NCBI GenBank assembly: GCA_024681795.1
Contig: JAILAD010000078.1
Coordinates: 145,524-209,523, forward strand
DNA length: 64,000 nt
DNA from: Lachnospiraceae bacterium
Lineage (GTDB): Bacteria; Bacillota; Clostridia; Lachnospirales; Lachnospiraceae
Direction of reading: 5' to 3'
Below are positions 1 through 8,936 of this stretch, one piece after another (the first letter of the stretch is position 1; each line of letters begins with the position of its first letter). The position numbers and the translations under genes were made by a program. The notes under the pieces were generated by a model. The model made no database searches, was not told the origin of the DNA, and was given only the letters and a program-made list of their open reading frames with translations.

Positions 1-488
1 AGAAAGGTTCCGGGATGTGCAACTTTCGAGGAAGAATGCCTGGTAAAGCCCCTGACGTGTAAAAGATATAAAACGGAATCCGAAAAAGGAGTACACAGAA
101 TTTTATCATCCTTCCAGTCAAAACCGTTTAAATCAAGGTCCGAGGATAGTTCATAAGAAGAATCATCCTTTACACCGAATACCTCGTTTCCGTGTATTCT
201 GCCGGAATAAGGATCCACATATTCCAAATCCCCTTCGTAAAAACGATAGGCATAGTCATCATTCGAAATATTTTTCACAGTCATTGAGGAAATATTTCCC
301 ATTCTGCAGCCTTCGGGAAAAGGAATTCTTGTTTTCTCCGCCGGATTTTTCTTTGATATCAATACAATCCCCGCATCTTCATCCCTGGAATTTACCATGG
401 AAAACTGAATGCCTTCATCGCATAAAGTAGCTCCCAGCGGGAATGTATTTCCTTTTTGAATACTGAAATTATTCAAACTTTTCACCAT
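1..488 (-). CDS. Glycogen debranching enzyme / isoamylase-type, N-terminal part
   Basis: Only the first ~162 codons are inside the window; the gene runs off the left edge. The translation opens MVKSLNNFSIQKGN, has an early-set beta-rich segment typical of the N-terminal carbohydrate-binding domain of GlgX/TreX/pullulanase-type GH13 enzymes, and reaches a stretch LHVRGFTRHSSSKVAHPGTF that matches the conserved entry into the catalytic barrel in clostridial debranching enzymes. The expected role is hydrolysis of alpha-1,6 branches in glycogen or starch in the cytoplasm. ATG at 488 is preceded by GAAAG; a TTG three codons upstream is an alternative. The catalytic residues lie outside the window, so family assignment rests on the N-terminus only. 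Confidence 0.65.
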   Translation of the reverse strand, partial: MVKSLNNFSIQKGNTFPLGATLCDEGIQFSMVNSRDEDAGIVLISKKNPAEKTRIPFPEGCRMGNISSMTVKNISNDDYAYRFYEGDLEYVDPYSGRIHGNEVFGVKDDSSYELSSDLDLNGFDWKDDKILCTPFSDSVLYLLHVRGFTRHSSSKVAHPGTF

Positions 489-539
489 TTCTTTCAATTT
501 TCAGTCCGGTAACCGGAGCAATTATCCATTAGCCATAAA

Positions 540-568
540 ATTTTATCACAAAACTGCATTTCTTTCAA
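540..568 (-). promoter_or_regulatory. Promoter for the debranching-enzyme gene
   Basis: On the minus strand TTGAAA (-35, 563-568) is separated by 17 nt from TAAAAT (-10, 540-545), about 50 nt upstream of the ATG at 488. The palindrome CCGGTTACCGG lies between the -10 box and the start codon (506-516) and could be an operator. Confidence 0.5.
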
Positions 569-591
569 TGAAAATCATTGTTTCGACTGCC

Positions 592-619
592 TTGTATTTT
601 GAATATTTCATGTTATAAT
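592..619 (+). promoter_or_regulatory. Promoter for the DUF1292 gene
   Basis: TTGTAT (592-597) and TATAAT (614-619) are 16 nt apart on the plus strand, 60 nt before the ATG at 679. It is back to back with the minus-strand promoter at 540-568. Confidence 0.6.
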
Positions 620-678
620 AACTGTAATGTCATATATTGTATGCTGTTGACAGAAACCCTAATATATTGGAGGATCAT

Positions 679-1035
679 ATGGCTGACAACGAAAATTTAA
701 ATGTAGAGAATAACGAAGAAGACATCACCGTAGAACTCGAACTTGATGACGGCACTTCCGTTACCTGTGCGATTCTGACGATTCTTACCGTAAACGAAAA
801 AGATTATATCGCTCTTACTCCCATGGTGGATGAGGATGACGAATCTTTCGGAGAAGTTTGGTTTTATGAGTATTTCGAAGATGAAAGCAACCCCAACGAA
901 GAACCTGAATTGAAATATATTGAGGATGATGACGTATACGATGCCGTTTCGGATGCTTTCGAGGAATTCCTTGATTCTGCGGAATATGACGAACTGCTTT
1001 CGGATGATTCCGAAGATTCCGATGACGGAGAATAA
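679..1035 (+). CDS. DUF1292 family acidic protein (YrzB-like)
   Basis: A 118-residue acidic protein. The core resembles DUF1292: a beta-rich region (ITVELELDDGTSVTCAILTI, then VNEKDYIALTP), a variable linker, and FGEVWFYEYFED followed by KYIEDDDVYDAVSDAFEEFL. The last ten or so residues are almost all D, E or S. Members are found across Firmicutes, usually near yrrL and yrzL; their biochemical role is not established. The open frame extends 14 codons further upstream, but ATG 679 is chosen because TTGGAGG sits 7 nt before it. It is the only confident plus-strand gene in the window and is convergent with the helicase gene, 3 nt apart. Confidence 0.85.
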   Translation: MADNENLNVENNEEDITVELELDDGTSVTCAILTILTVNEKDYIALTPMVDEDDESFGEVWFYEYFEDESNPNEEPELKYIEDDDVYDAVSDAFEEFLDSAEYDELLSDDSEDSDDGE

Positions 1036-1038
1036 ACA

Positions 1039-2955
1039 TCAGATTATTTCACGGAAAAACCGGGACAGCAATTGCTGTTCCGTTTTTTTATCCGGGTCAG
1101 AAGCTGCCGACGGATGAAAATATTCCGACCTGAAGCCTTTTTGAACGGAATATAAAAACAATCTTTTCTTTGCTCTTGTTACCGCAACGTAGAAAAGCCT
1201 TCTTTCCTCTTCGATTTCCCCGCTTCTTACAGCCTGTTTTGCCGGAATGTTACCTTCCGTAAGATCCGGAATAAAGACATTTTGATACTCAAGTCCTTTT
1301 GACGAATGCATGGTTATAATCCGTACACCGTCTTTTTTTATTTCCGAAACGGAGCTCATTTCCTTTAAAGCATCCATCCATTCCGATACTGTTTGCATAT
1401 CCTTCGCACAGTCAATCAGTGTTTCCAATATTTCAATCTCTTTTTCCCTGCTTTCGGACCGTTTCGTGACGGTTTGATAATTCGACTCCGGTTTGGACTG
1501 CAGATATTCCATGTAACCCGCCCGATAAACAATGGAAAGTATGGCCGGAAACAAATCCGAATCTCCTGCATTTTTTAAATTCTTATGAAACTCCTTAAGA
1601 TTTCTGATTAAATACGGCCGGTCCGAATACACCCGGTACAATTCGGCAAAAGATATTTTACCGTTTTTTCCTGTATAACCAAAGGGAATATATCTGGAAG
1701 GTTTATTGCATACTCTGAAGAAATCCGCAGCATCCATAAACAAATCCGCCTTCCCGGAAAGACGCAGATATGCAAGCATATCTTTTGTTACAGGATGTTC
1801 GGATAAATCAACCGGTTTTTCGGCACTGCAGAACGGGATATGATTTTTTTTAAGCGCACGAATCAGTTCCGGGGGGATTTCATTCGTTCTTAAAATAATT
1901 GCCGTTTCAGGATATTCACAGGGACTTAATTCGAGGATTTTTAAAGACAGATTCTTGTACTCTGCATATTTTTCCGGAAAGCATTTTATTTCTACAGTCC
2001 CTTTTTCTTCCGAAGCCGCAATAATCTGTTTCGGTATTCTGTTTTTATTATTCCGAATGACTTTTTCCGCTTTTTTTACGATTTCTGATGCAGACCTGTA
2101 ATTTACCGGCAAAACGATATGCTTACACTCCTGATAATCATTTAAAAAATCCTTCATAATGGACGGATTTGCACCTCTGAACGCATAGATGGACTGATCG
2201 TCGTCTCCGACCGCAAAAATATTCTTGTGATTATCGGCAAGCATGCACACGACTTCGTACTGAACCGGATTGATATCCTGGAATTCATCAATGAGAAGAT
2301 ACCGGAAACGGTTTTGTATTGTTCTGAGTATTTCCGGATGCTGATACAAAAAATCCCTTGTGCCGGTTAAAATATCATCAAAATCCAGGAAACCCTGTTC
2401 TTTCTTACTTCTTTCATAGTCCCTGATCACTTTTTGAAACAGTTCTTTTTCCAGATGTTTTGATTCATATTTGCGTACGGGCAAATCTCTTGCTTTAAAA
2501 GACTGCGCTTCTTCAATCAACAGGGATGCGAATTCCCGGCTTAACAGATTTACACCGTTTTTTTCCAGTGCAAAATACATTAATTTTAGTTTTTCCTGCT
2601 CGGAAATAATATGAGATTTGTGCTCAGAATCGTATTTTATAAGAATTCGATAGAATAAAGCGTGAAAAGTACCGAAAAAGATTTCATTCGGATTGATTCT
2701 TAATTTTTCTTCGGAAACCAATATGCGAAAACGGTCTCTCATTTCTTCAGCGGCTGCTTTGGAAAACGTCAGTACAAGAATTTCAGACGGCGGAATGCCG
2801 AGATTACAGATCAGATACTTGATTCTTCTTATCAGAACAAAGGTTTTTCCGCTTCCGGGACCGGCCGAAATCAGTGCCGGTCCGACCCCGAGAGTAATTG
2901 CGGTTTGCTGATTTTTATCAGCTTTCACCCGATAATTTTTCGATTGCCCCGTCAA
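1039..2955 (-). CDS. UvrD/Rep/PcrA-type superfamily 1A DNA helicase
   Basis: A 638-residue ATP-dependent 3'-5' DNA helicase. Motifs seen in order: Walker A in [15 protein letters not shown] (about residue 30), [15 protein letters not shown] (Ia), [14 protein letters not shown] (Walker B), [14 protein letters not shown] (III), [13 protein letters not shown] (IV), [17 protein letters not shown] (V) and [16 protein letters not shown] (VI). It is shorter than PcrA (about 720-740 residues) and lacks the usual long C-terminal region, so it may be a paralogue rather than the main PcrA; repair or recombination is the likely role. The start is TTG at 2955, overlapping the end of gltX by 38 nt, with GGAAGAG about 13 nt upstream; no later start would keep Walker A with its usual leader. 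It is the last gene of the run with gltX. Confidence 0.9.
   Translation of the reverse strand: MTGQSKNYRVKADKNQQTAITLGVGPALISAGPGSGKTFVLIRRIKYLICNLGIPPSEILVLTFSKAAAEEMRDRFRILVSEEKLRINPNEIFFGTFHALFYRILIKYDSEHKSHIISEQEKLKLMYFALEKNGVNLLSREFASLLIEEAQSFKARDLPVRKYESKHLEKELFQKVIRDYERSKKEQGFLDFDDILTGTRDFLYQHPEILRTIQNRFRYLLIDEFQDINPVQYEVVCMLADNHKNIFAVGDDDQSIYAFRGANPSIMKDFLNDYQECKHIVLPVNYRSASEIVKKAEKVIRNNKNRIPKQIIAASEEKGTVEIKCFPEKYAEYKNLSLKILELSPCEYPETAIILRTNEIPPELIRALKKNHIPFCSAEKPVDLSEHPVTKDMLAYLRLSGKADLFMDAADFFRVCNKPSRYIPFGYTGKNGKISFAELYRVYSDRPYLIRNLKEFHKNLKNAGDSDLFPAILSIVYRAGYMEYLQSKPESNYQTVTKRSESREKEIEILETLIDCAKDMQTVSEWMDALKEMSSVSEIKKDGVRIITMHSSKGLEYQNVFIPDLTEGNIPAKQAVRSGEIEEERRLFYVAVTRAKKRLFLYSVQKGFRSEYFHPSAASDPDKKTEQQLLSRFFREII
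1061..1089 (+). terminator. Rho-independent terminator of the DUF1292 gene
   Basis: Stem CGGGACAGC / GCTGTTCCG (one G-T pair) around an AATT loop, followed by seven T. It lies inside the 3' coding end of the convergent helicase gene. Confidence 0.8.
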
Positions 2956-4390
2956 TTCTTCGCAGGGACTCTTCCTTTCCGAGTACTTCCAGGAGTTCCG
3001 TTGCTCCGCACGGAGTCATCGGCTTTCCGGATAAAGCGGTACGAATCGGCCATAAAACCATTCCGTTTTTGATTTCCTTTTGTTCTGCAAAAGAAACAAG
3101 CAGCTGATATAAAGAATCGTTTGTATAATCATTAAAATCCGCAAGAACGTGACGGATTTCCTTTAATACCTCAAGTGAGGATTCCTTTGTGGTCTTCATT
3201 TTTTTATGAATGTAAAGATCCGTACTGTATTCAGGCATCTCCTCAAAGAAATCGATATGATTTTTGATATCCGGGAAAATTTCGATTCTGGACTTTACCA
3301 TATCCGAAATTTTTTTCAAATCAAGGTCTTTTTTAATGACTTCCTTAATGTACGGCAATGCCATTTCGTAGAACCGGTCGGAATCCATGGCTTTTAAATA
3401 TTCGCCGTTCATCCATTTTAATTTGGTATAGTCAAATACCGCCGGAGATTTGGACATATGATGATAATCAAAACTATCTATGAGCTCATCCAGCGATTTG
3501 ATTTCCTGATTGTCTGCCGGACTCCAACCGAGAAGTGCAACGAAATTGACAATCGCCTCGTTTATAAAGCCCTGTTCCAATAAATCTTCATACGAGGAAT
3601 GCCCGCAGCGTTTGGATAATTTCTGGTGATTTTCATCGGTAATTAACGGGCAGTGGACATAAACCGGAACTTCCCAGCCAAATGCATCATAGAGTCTGTT
3701 GTATTTCGGAGATGAGGACAGGTACTCATTTCCTCTGACTACGTGCGTGATTCCCATCAAATGATCGTCTACGACGTTCGCAAAATTATAGGTCGGATAT
3801 CCGTCTGATTTGATTAAAATCATATCGTCAAGTTCATTGTTGTTTACCGAGATATCGCCGTATATTTCGTCATGGAAGGTGGTAACTCCTTCCGTAGGAT
3901 TGTTTTGACGGATGACAAACGGCTTTCCGGCAGCAAGGTTTGCTTCCACTTCTTCCCTGCTCAAATGAAGGCAGTGTTTGTCGTAAACATTGATTTCCTT
4001 GGTGCTTCCGTCTTCGAGCGTAATTGTCCGGTTTAATGTAGCAAGTCGCTCTTTATCGCAGAAACAGTAATATGCTTCACCTTTTTCCACGAGCATCTTC
4101 GCATAGGTCATATATAACCCGGATGCCTGACGCTCTGACTGTACGTAAGGTCCGCATCCTCCGTCCTTGTCGGGACCTTCGTCATGTTTAAGCCCTGTTT
4201 TTTCTAAGGTTCTGTAGATAATATCCACTGCCCCTTCCACATAACGTTCCTGATCGGTATCCTCGATACGAAGAATAAAATCTCCGCCCTCGTGTTTACT
4301 GATTAAAAACGCATAAAGTGCCGTTCTTAAATTTCCGACATGCATTCTTCCGGTCGGGGAAGGAGCAAATCTGGTTCTGATTTTTCCCAT
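2918..4390 (-). CDS. gltX: Glutamyl-tRNA synthetase
   Basis: A 490-residue class I aminoacyl-tRNA synthetase charging tRNA-Glu (and possibly tRNA-Gln, where GatCAB converts it). The HIGH-type signature is in [20 protein letters not shown] at the N-terminus, and KLSKR (the KMSKS loop) is in [17 protein letters not shown] near residue 260. The C-terminal alpha-helical anticodon-binding domain follows. Length matches the bacterial family. No T-box leader is visible in the 45 nt upstream; the gene follows a GldFG-type ABC gene on the same strand. Confidence 0.96.
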   Translation of the reverse strand: MGKIRTRFAPSPTGRMHVGNLRTALYAFLISKHEGGDFILRIEDTDQERYVEGAVDIIYRTLEKTGLKHDEGPDKDGGCGPYVQSERQASGLYMTYAKMLVEKGEAYYCFCDKERLATLNRTITLEDGSTKEINVYDKHCLHLSREEVEANLAAGKPFVIRQNNPTEGVTTFHDEIYGDISVNNNELDDMILIKSDGYPTYNFANVVDDHLMGITHVVRGNEYLSSSPKYNRLYDAFGWEVPVYVHCPLITDENHQKLSKRCGHSSYEDLLEQGFINEAIVNFVALLGWSPADNQEIKSLDELIDSFDYHHMSKSPAVFDYTKLKWMNGEYLKAMDSDRFYEMALPYIKEVIKKDLDLKKISDMVKSRIEIFPDIKNHIDFFEEMPEYSTDLYIHKKMKTTKESSLEVLKEIRHVLADFNDYTNDSLYQLLVSFAEQKEIKNGMVLWPIRTALSGKPMTPCGATELLEVLGKEESLRRIDGAIEKLSGES

Positions 4391-4435
4391 TTTTTCTTTC
4401 CTTTTCTTTTTTATTTCTAAAGTTTTGTCAAAAAA

Positions 4436-6562
4436 TTATTTTCTTCTTCTTACAATCGTTATTACGATGCCCGCAACAAGTTCCGCAAGCGGTAATAATA
4501 CAACCAGTAATCCCGCATACAAAAGGACAAGTCCCTGGGATACCAGAATACGATTAAAGGTATATTCTTTGGCCGGTACGGATGTGTTTAATGTCATGTC
4601 GCACATATAATTCATCGCATTGATAAACAGTTCCGTATTGGAATACGAGGTTGCAGCATCCAGAGTCTCATGCAAAAATACCGGTGAACCGATTACGGTT
4701 ACTTTACTCTTTTCGTCGGTTAATGTCTTTTCGGAATAAAATCCGATGCAGAACGGACCTTCCTGCAGCTGCGCATCGGATACCACATTATAATCCTCAT
4801 CCAGAATCATGGCAACCGAACTTTCGGAACTGGAATACAGGGGATCGATGGTAATATTTACGTCATCATCTTCTCCGATTTCAAATGCACGGCATTCCAC
4901 AAGCAGATTTTTCTTTTTTGCGGTATAAAGGCTGTCCGTGATTTCGTGTGCAATCGGCGAAGTCACAATATAGTAACCCATACCGTTATAATTATACATC
5001 GGATCGTTTTCCCAGACGGTTCCCTCAAGAATATCGGCACCGAAACCGGAAAGCAGTTTATCGTAATTCGGAGTATCAAGAATATCGGCTGCAACCATAA
5101 AGACGGCATCTCCTCCTTTATCCAGATATGCCTGAATCTTCTCCGTATCCTCTTTGCTTAAATCCGTATTCGGTCCGGTAACGATTAAAACTTTACAATC
5201 TTCCGGTACGGAATCAATGGCAAGAAGGGAAAGATTTTCCGCGGTAAAGCCTGCTCTCTTCATACGTGATTTTGTAGCGGAAGAAAGAGGTACTTCACCA
5301 TGTCCCTCAAGAACATATACCTTTGTTACGGCATCGGAAAGGACATAAGAAATCGCTGCCGTAATCTGCCCTTCAATGTCTACTCCGGTCTCTTTTTCCA
5401 CGTACTGATAAGTCTGGTAATCCATGGAATATTCCTTCACAAAGAAATTATCGGAATCCACAATATAATTGCGGTCCCCCGATTCCACGATAATACTGCC
5501 CGATGACGGTGCCTCATCGGTATACGCTTTATAAAATGCGGATTCCTTCGCGGCGGAATGATATTTTACTTTGATATGTTTTGAATTATTCTGATAATCA
5601 TTTAAATAAAGCCTTACCGCACGCTCCGCCTCCTGTTCGTCACAAAGAACGTGAAGCGTTACATCCTGATTTAAACTTTGGAGAAGATTCTTACTTTCCT
5701 GCGTTAAGGAATAATATTTCTGTTTTGTCAGGTCAGCCTGTACATATTTTTCGGGAATAAAGGAAACCCCGATATTTGCACCGATGATAATCACAATAAC
5801 GGCAATCAGTCCGAGCGTGGAAAACCAGAATTTTTTCGCCCCGACCAGCGATACCTGCAGGGAACTCTTTCCGAATACTCTCGCGGCAAGAATTAAGAAA
5901 ATCGCAATTACGGAAAAAATGTAAAAGATATCGGTCGCCGAAATGACTCCGGTCAGAAGATTATCAAACCTGGACAGAAAATCAACTGCGGAAGCAATTG
6001 AAGCAATTACTTTATTGGAAGAAAACAGCATCTGCAGAGCTGAAGGAACCAGCATAATAAAAATAAATGCTCCGTATGTCAAAATTGCGGCAATAAACTG
6101 ATGCTCCGTAAGGGAGGATAAAAACAGTCCGACGGATGCAAACATAGCACCGACCAGGAAAAGCGCAAGAATCGAAAGCAGGGACTCCGCAAACGGTACG
6201 TCACCGTAGAACTGCATAATCAAAAGACCTAACAGCAATACAACAGAGGCAATTAACATCATCGTAATCAGAGCGAAGAATTTACCCAGAATTACGGATG
6301 ATACTTTAATCGGCGAGGTAAGTAAAAGCTGATCTGTTTTTAATTTCTTCTCTTCTGCCAAAACCCGCATGGTAAGCAGCGGGAATACAAACATAAGGAT
6401 TACGACCAGGGAAGATACCGTATTGGATAAATACGGGCTTCCGTTTAACAGGTTGTAAAGTACAAAATACAAAGAACAGAATAATGTATATACTGCCAGG
6501 AACAGCCATCCGAAAATGGATTTGAAATAAGTCCTGATTTCTTTTAAATATATTGTTAACAT
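4436..6562 (-). CDS. Fused ABC-2 permease and GldG-like auxiliary protein
   Basis: A 708-residue membrane protein with two parts. Residues 1 to about 250 are an ABC-2 permease with six hydrophobic segments, starting MLTIYLKEIRTYFKSIFGWL as in GldF-type proteins. After one further TM segment (about 245-270) a long extracytoplasmic region follows, with the GldG / ABC_transp_aux look: YYSLTQESKNLLQSLNQDVT, then VYVLEGHGEVPL and a C-terminal membrane anchor ending in RRRK. In Bacteroidota these are separate gldF and gldG genes for gliding; here they are one gene, and gliding is not implied. It starts 3 nt after the ATPase gene. The exported substrate is unknown. Confidence 0.85.
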   Translation of the reverse strand: MLTIYLKEIRTYFKSIFGWLFLAVYTLFCSLYFVLYNLLNGSPYLSNTVSSLVVILMFVFPLLTMRVLAEEKKLKTDQLLLTSPIKVSSVILGKFFALITMMLIASVVLLLGLLIMQFYGDVPFAESLLSILALFLVGAMFASVGLFLSSLTEHQFIAAILTYGAFIFIMLVPSALQMLFSSNKVIASIASAVDFLSRFDNLLTGVISATDIFYIFSVIAIFLILAARVFGKSSLQVSLVGAKKFWFSTLGLIAVIVIIIGANIGVSFIPEKYVQADLTKQKYYSLTQESKNLLQSLNQDVTLHVLCDEQEAERAVRLYLNDYQNNSKHIKVKYHSAAKESAFYKAYTDEAPSSGSIIVESGDRNYIVDSDNFFVKEYSMDYQTYQYVEKETGVDIEGQITAAISYVLSDAVTKVYVLEGHGEVPLSSATKSRMKRAGFTAENLSLLAIDSVPEDCKVLIVTGPNTDLSKEDTEKIQAYLDKGGDAVFMVAADILDTPNYDKLLSGFGADILEGTVWENDPMYNYNGMGYYIVTSPIAHEITDSLYTAKKKNLLVECRAFEIGEDDDVNITIDPLYSSSESSVAMILDEDYNVVSDAQLQEGPFCIGFYSEKTLTDEKSKVTVIGSPVFLHETLDAATSYSNTELFINAMNYMCDMTLNTSVPAKEYTFNRILVSQGLVLLYAGLLVVLLPLAELVAGIVITIVRRRK

Positions 6563-6564
6563 GA

Positions 6565-7662
6565 CTATTTCTCCTCCTTCTTTTCATTGTCGGAATCATT
6601 TTCGACGGAAGAATCATCATCTAATTCATCTTCATCGGAAGAATCGTCGGCGGATTCATTTTCATAGAAATCCTCCTCATCCTCTTCTTCCTCCATACGC
6701 TTCAATTCCTCTTCATATTTCTCATCGGAATCCTTCATAATGGCAAGATAGGTATCCTCCAGTGAATTTTTCTTTTCATTCATGGAAAGAACAAGAATTC
6801 TGGCATCGGAAAGCGCAAAAGAAACATCCGGGCGAATATCTCCCGTAAGTTCCGTCTTAAAGCTTAATGTACAGTTTCCGTCACTCTCCGAAACAAGTTC
6901 GGGTTCCTTAATGATTTCCGTTAAAGATTTTAATACTTCAAGCGTTTTTTCAGAATCTCCCTTAACCGTTATTTCAAAAATCCTTGACTTGTCGAAGGAC
7001 TCGCTCATCAGGTGTTCCGTAGTATCACAGGCAACCACTTTGCCGTGGGCAATCATTAAGACATCATCGCATACCTCGGCAATTTCGGACAAAATATGGG
7101 AGCTTAAAATTACCGTATGAGAATCCTTAAAGGAACGAATCAGTTCACGAATTTCGATGATCTGCTGGGGATCGAGACCTACCGTCGGCTCGTCCAGAAT
7201 AATAATGTCGGGACCGCCGAGGATTGCCTGCGCAATACCGACTCTCTGCTTGTATCCTTTGGACAGATTCTTGATTAATCTTCCGGAAACATCTTTTAAT
7301 CCGGTCTTTTCAATTGCGGATTCCACTTCGTCAATCCGCTTTGATTTGTCGATATTCTTGATTCCCGCAACGAAATTAAGATATTCCCGCACCATCATAT
7401 CGGGATAAAGAGGCGGAATTTCGGGCAGGTAACCGATGCATTTTTTTGCTTCTCTCGTTTCAAGCCCCAGTACATGTCCGTTAATGGATACTTCTCCGCT
7501 TGTAGGAGCAAGGTAACCCGTGACAATATTCATGGTTGTGGATTTGCCGGCACCGTTCGGTCCCAGAAGACCGTATATATGTCCTGCTTCCACTTCAAAC
7601 GAAACATTGTCCAAAGCCACTTTGTCCCCGTACATTTTACAAAGATTCGTAACTTTTATCAT
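6565..7662 (-). CDS. ABC transporter ATP-binding protein, GldA-like, acidic tail
   Basis: ATPase partner of the fused permease immediately downstream. It has Walker A GLLGPNGAGKSTTMNI, the signature NLSKGYKQRVGIAQA and Walker B PDIIILDEPTVGLD, with the switch His in ILSSHILSE. After about residue 300 there is a tail of some 60 residues that is almost entirely Glu, Asp and Ser and unlike normal ABC proteins. ATG 7662 is preferred over an in-frame ATG eight codons upstream because GGGAGG lies 9 nt before it. Function: energising export by the GldFG-like permease; substrate unknown. Confidence 0.9.
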   Translation of the reverse strand: MIKVTNLCKMYGDKVALDNVSFEVEAGHIYGLLGPNGAGKSTTMNIVTGYLAPTSGEVSINGHVLGLETREAKKCIGYLPEIPPLYPDMMVREYLNFVAGIKNIDKSKRIDEVESAIEKTGLKDVSGRLIKNLSKGYKQRVGIAQAILGGPDIIILDEPTVGLDPQQIIEIRELIRSFKDSHTVILSSHILSEIAEVCDDVLMIAHGKVVACDTTEHLMSESFDKSRIFEITVKGDSEKTLEVLKSLTEIIKEPELVSESDGNCTLSFKTELTGDIRPDVSFALSDARILVLSMNEKKNSLEDTYLAIMKDSDEKYEEELKRMEEEEDEEDFYENESADDSSDEDELDDDSSVENDSDNEKKEEK

Positions 7663-7677
7663 TTTATAAAACCTCCC

Positions 7678-7696
7678 GGATATCATTTCGATATCC
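7678..7696 (-). promoter_or_regulatory. Inverted repeat directly upstream of the ABC gene ribosome site
   Basis: GGATATC and GATATCC are perfect complements separated by 5 nt; the downstream arm abuts the GGGAGG of the ATPase gene on the minus strand. It could be an operator or an mRNA hairpin affecting translation. No U-tract follows. Confidence 0.35.
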
Positions 7697-7746
7697 TTAC
7701 CGTAAATCTTTCACCTTAAATATACATTAAATCAAATAAAACACTG

Positions 7747-8187
7747 TCAGGAAATTCCCGTGGATCCGAATCCGCCGCGGTTTACGCCGTCAAGATGCGT
7801 AACCGTGTCAAAACAGATTCTCGGCTGGTTCTGCATAATCCGGAACTGACAGATTCTGTCGTTCTTATGAACGGTGCAGTCACGGGTTGCATACATCGGA
7901 ACATACCACCAGTCGTCATCTCCGCAATAAGATGAATCAATGACTCCCATATGATTGGTCTGAATCAGTCCGAAATTACTGAATGTGGAAGAACGCGGAA
8001 CCACATGTGCTTCATAACCGTTCGGCAGTCTCATTGCAACTCCCAGAGGAATCAGATGATACTCTCCTTTTTTAAATTCCACATCTTCCGCTGCACGAAG
8101 ATCAATCCAGTCGGATTTTCCGTCGATATAATGAAGATGCTCGACGGAATCATTTAAATACTTGATTTCAATATCAAGAAAACTCAT
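7747..8187 (-). CDS. dut: dUTPase-family protein (dUTP diphosphatase)
   Basis: A 146-residue protein of the trimeric dUTPase family, which hydrolyses dUTP to dUMP and PPi, keeping uracil out of DNA and feeding dTMP synthesis. Visible motifs: I as [13 protein letters not shown] as [20 protein letters not shown] as [20 protein letters not shown] as [12 protein letters not shown], and the glycine-rich C-terminal motif V as NRGGFGSTG. Motifs I and III differ from the commonest forms (DxGxDL and GVIDxDYxG), although the Asp of GVID is kept, so the substrate range could differ from classical dUTPase. It overlaps the upstream small membrane-protein gene by 4 nt (ATGA). Confidence 0.85.
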   Translation of the reverse strand: MSFLDIEIKYLNDSVEHLHYIDGKSDWIDLRAAEDVEFKKGEYHLIPLGVAMRLPNGYEAHVVPRSSTFSNFGLIQTNHMGVIDSSYCGDDDWWYVPMYATRDCTVHKNDRICQFRIMQNQPRICFDTVTHLDGVNRGGFGSTGIS

Positions 8188-8369
8188 TTTATCTCCTCCA
8201 TAGCGGTATCGGAATATTCTTCATCCGGATTAACCGCTTCTGCTTCTTTTTTCTTCTCACGGTTCCTGCCGATGGTAACACCGATGATTACGGCTGCAAC
8301 AACGGCGATAATAAAGACAAAAAATACAAGTAAATATGAAATGAAACTGCCGATAAATGAAACTGCCAT
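8184..8369 (-). CDS. Small single-span membrane protein
   Basis: A 61-residue protein of unknown function. Residues about 5-33 form one long hydrophobic helix ([20 protein letters not shown]), followed by the basic RNREKKK and an acidic end. AGGAGGG is 5 nt upstream of the ATG, and the stop overlaps the start of dut by 4 nt, which supports a real translated gene. The topology suggests a short outer N-terminus and a cytoplasmic C-terminus by the positive-inside rule (inference). Confidence 0.7.
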   Translation of the reverse strand: MAVSFIGSFISYLLVFFVFIIAVVAAVIIGVTIGRNREKKKEAEAVNPDEEYSDTAMEEIK

Positions 8370-8435
8370 TTTTCCCTCCTGATTAATCCCGTCAAATGTT
8401 GTACGGGAATTGATATATATAAAATTTCCTGATGC

Positions 8436-8921
8436 TTAACCGTTTCCGTCAAATCCGGTATCTTCCGGTAAATCATCTCCGTCTGCCGAGGTGGTCGCAA
8501 GTTCATCGCACCGTTCATTTTCAGGGTGTCCTGCATGTCCTTTTACCCATTGAAACTTAACAGTATGCATTTTTTTTGCTTCCAGAAGACGTTTCCACAA
8601 ATCCTGATTCTTTACGGGCTTTTTGGCTGCGGTACGAAAATTGTTCTTAAGCCACGAATCCACCCATTTTTGTTCAAATGCATCCACCACATATTTGGAA
8701 TCCGAAATGACGCAAACCTCACAGGGATATTTTAATGCCTCCAGCCCTGTAATCACACCGAGAAGTTCCATCCGATTATTGGTGGTGAGCCGGAATCCTT
8801 CGGTGAATTCTTTTTCGTGAAGTACGCCGTTTCCGTCCGTAAATTTCAAAATTGTTCCGTATCCTCCCGGACCGGGATTTCCTCTTGCGGATCCGTCGGA
8901 ATACAAAAATACTTTATCCAT
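8436..8921 (-). CDS. rnhA: Ribonuclease HI
   Basis: A 161-residue type 1 RNase H that cuts the RNA strand of RNA-DNA hybrids. All four acidic catalytic positions are visible: D in YSDGSARGNPGPGGYG, E in NNRMELLGVI, D in VISDSKYVVDAF, and D in ENERCDELA; the basic-loop and His region is WVKGHAGHPENERC. GGGAG lies 7 nt before the ATG. It sits 15 nt after a MutS-like gene. A type 2 enzyme (rnhB) is encoded at 19388-20149, so both RNase H types are present. Confidence 0.95.
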   Translation of the reverse strand: MDKVFLYSDGSARGNPGPGGYGTILKFTDGNGVLHEKEFTEGFRLTTNNRMELLGVITGLEALKYPCEVCVISDSKYVVDAFEQKWVDSWLKNNFRTAAKKPVKNQDLWKRLLEAKKMHTVKFQWVKGHAGHPENERCDELATTSADGDDLPEDTGFDGNG

Positions 8922-8936
8922 AAAAATACTCCCGAA

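Noticed and set aside
4391..4435. T-box leader before gltX (and before tyrS at 18926-18956)
   Set aside because: The upstream gaps are 45 and 31 nt, too short, and no T-box sequence or terminator is present.
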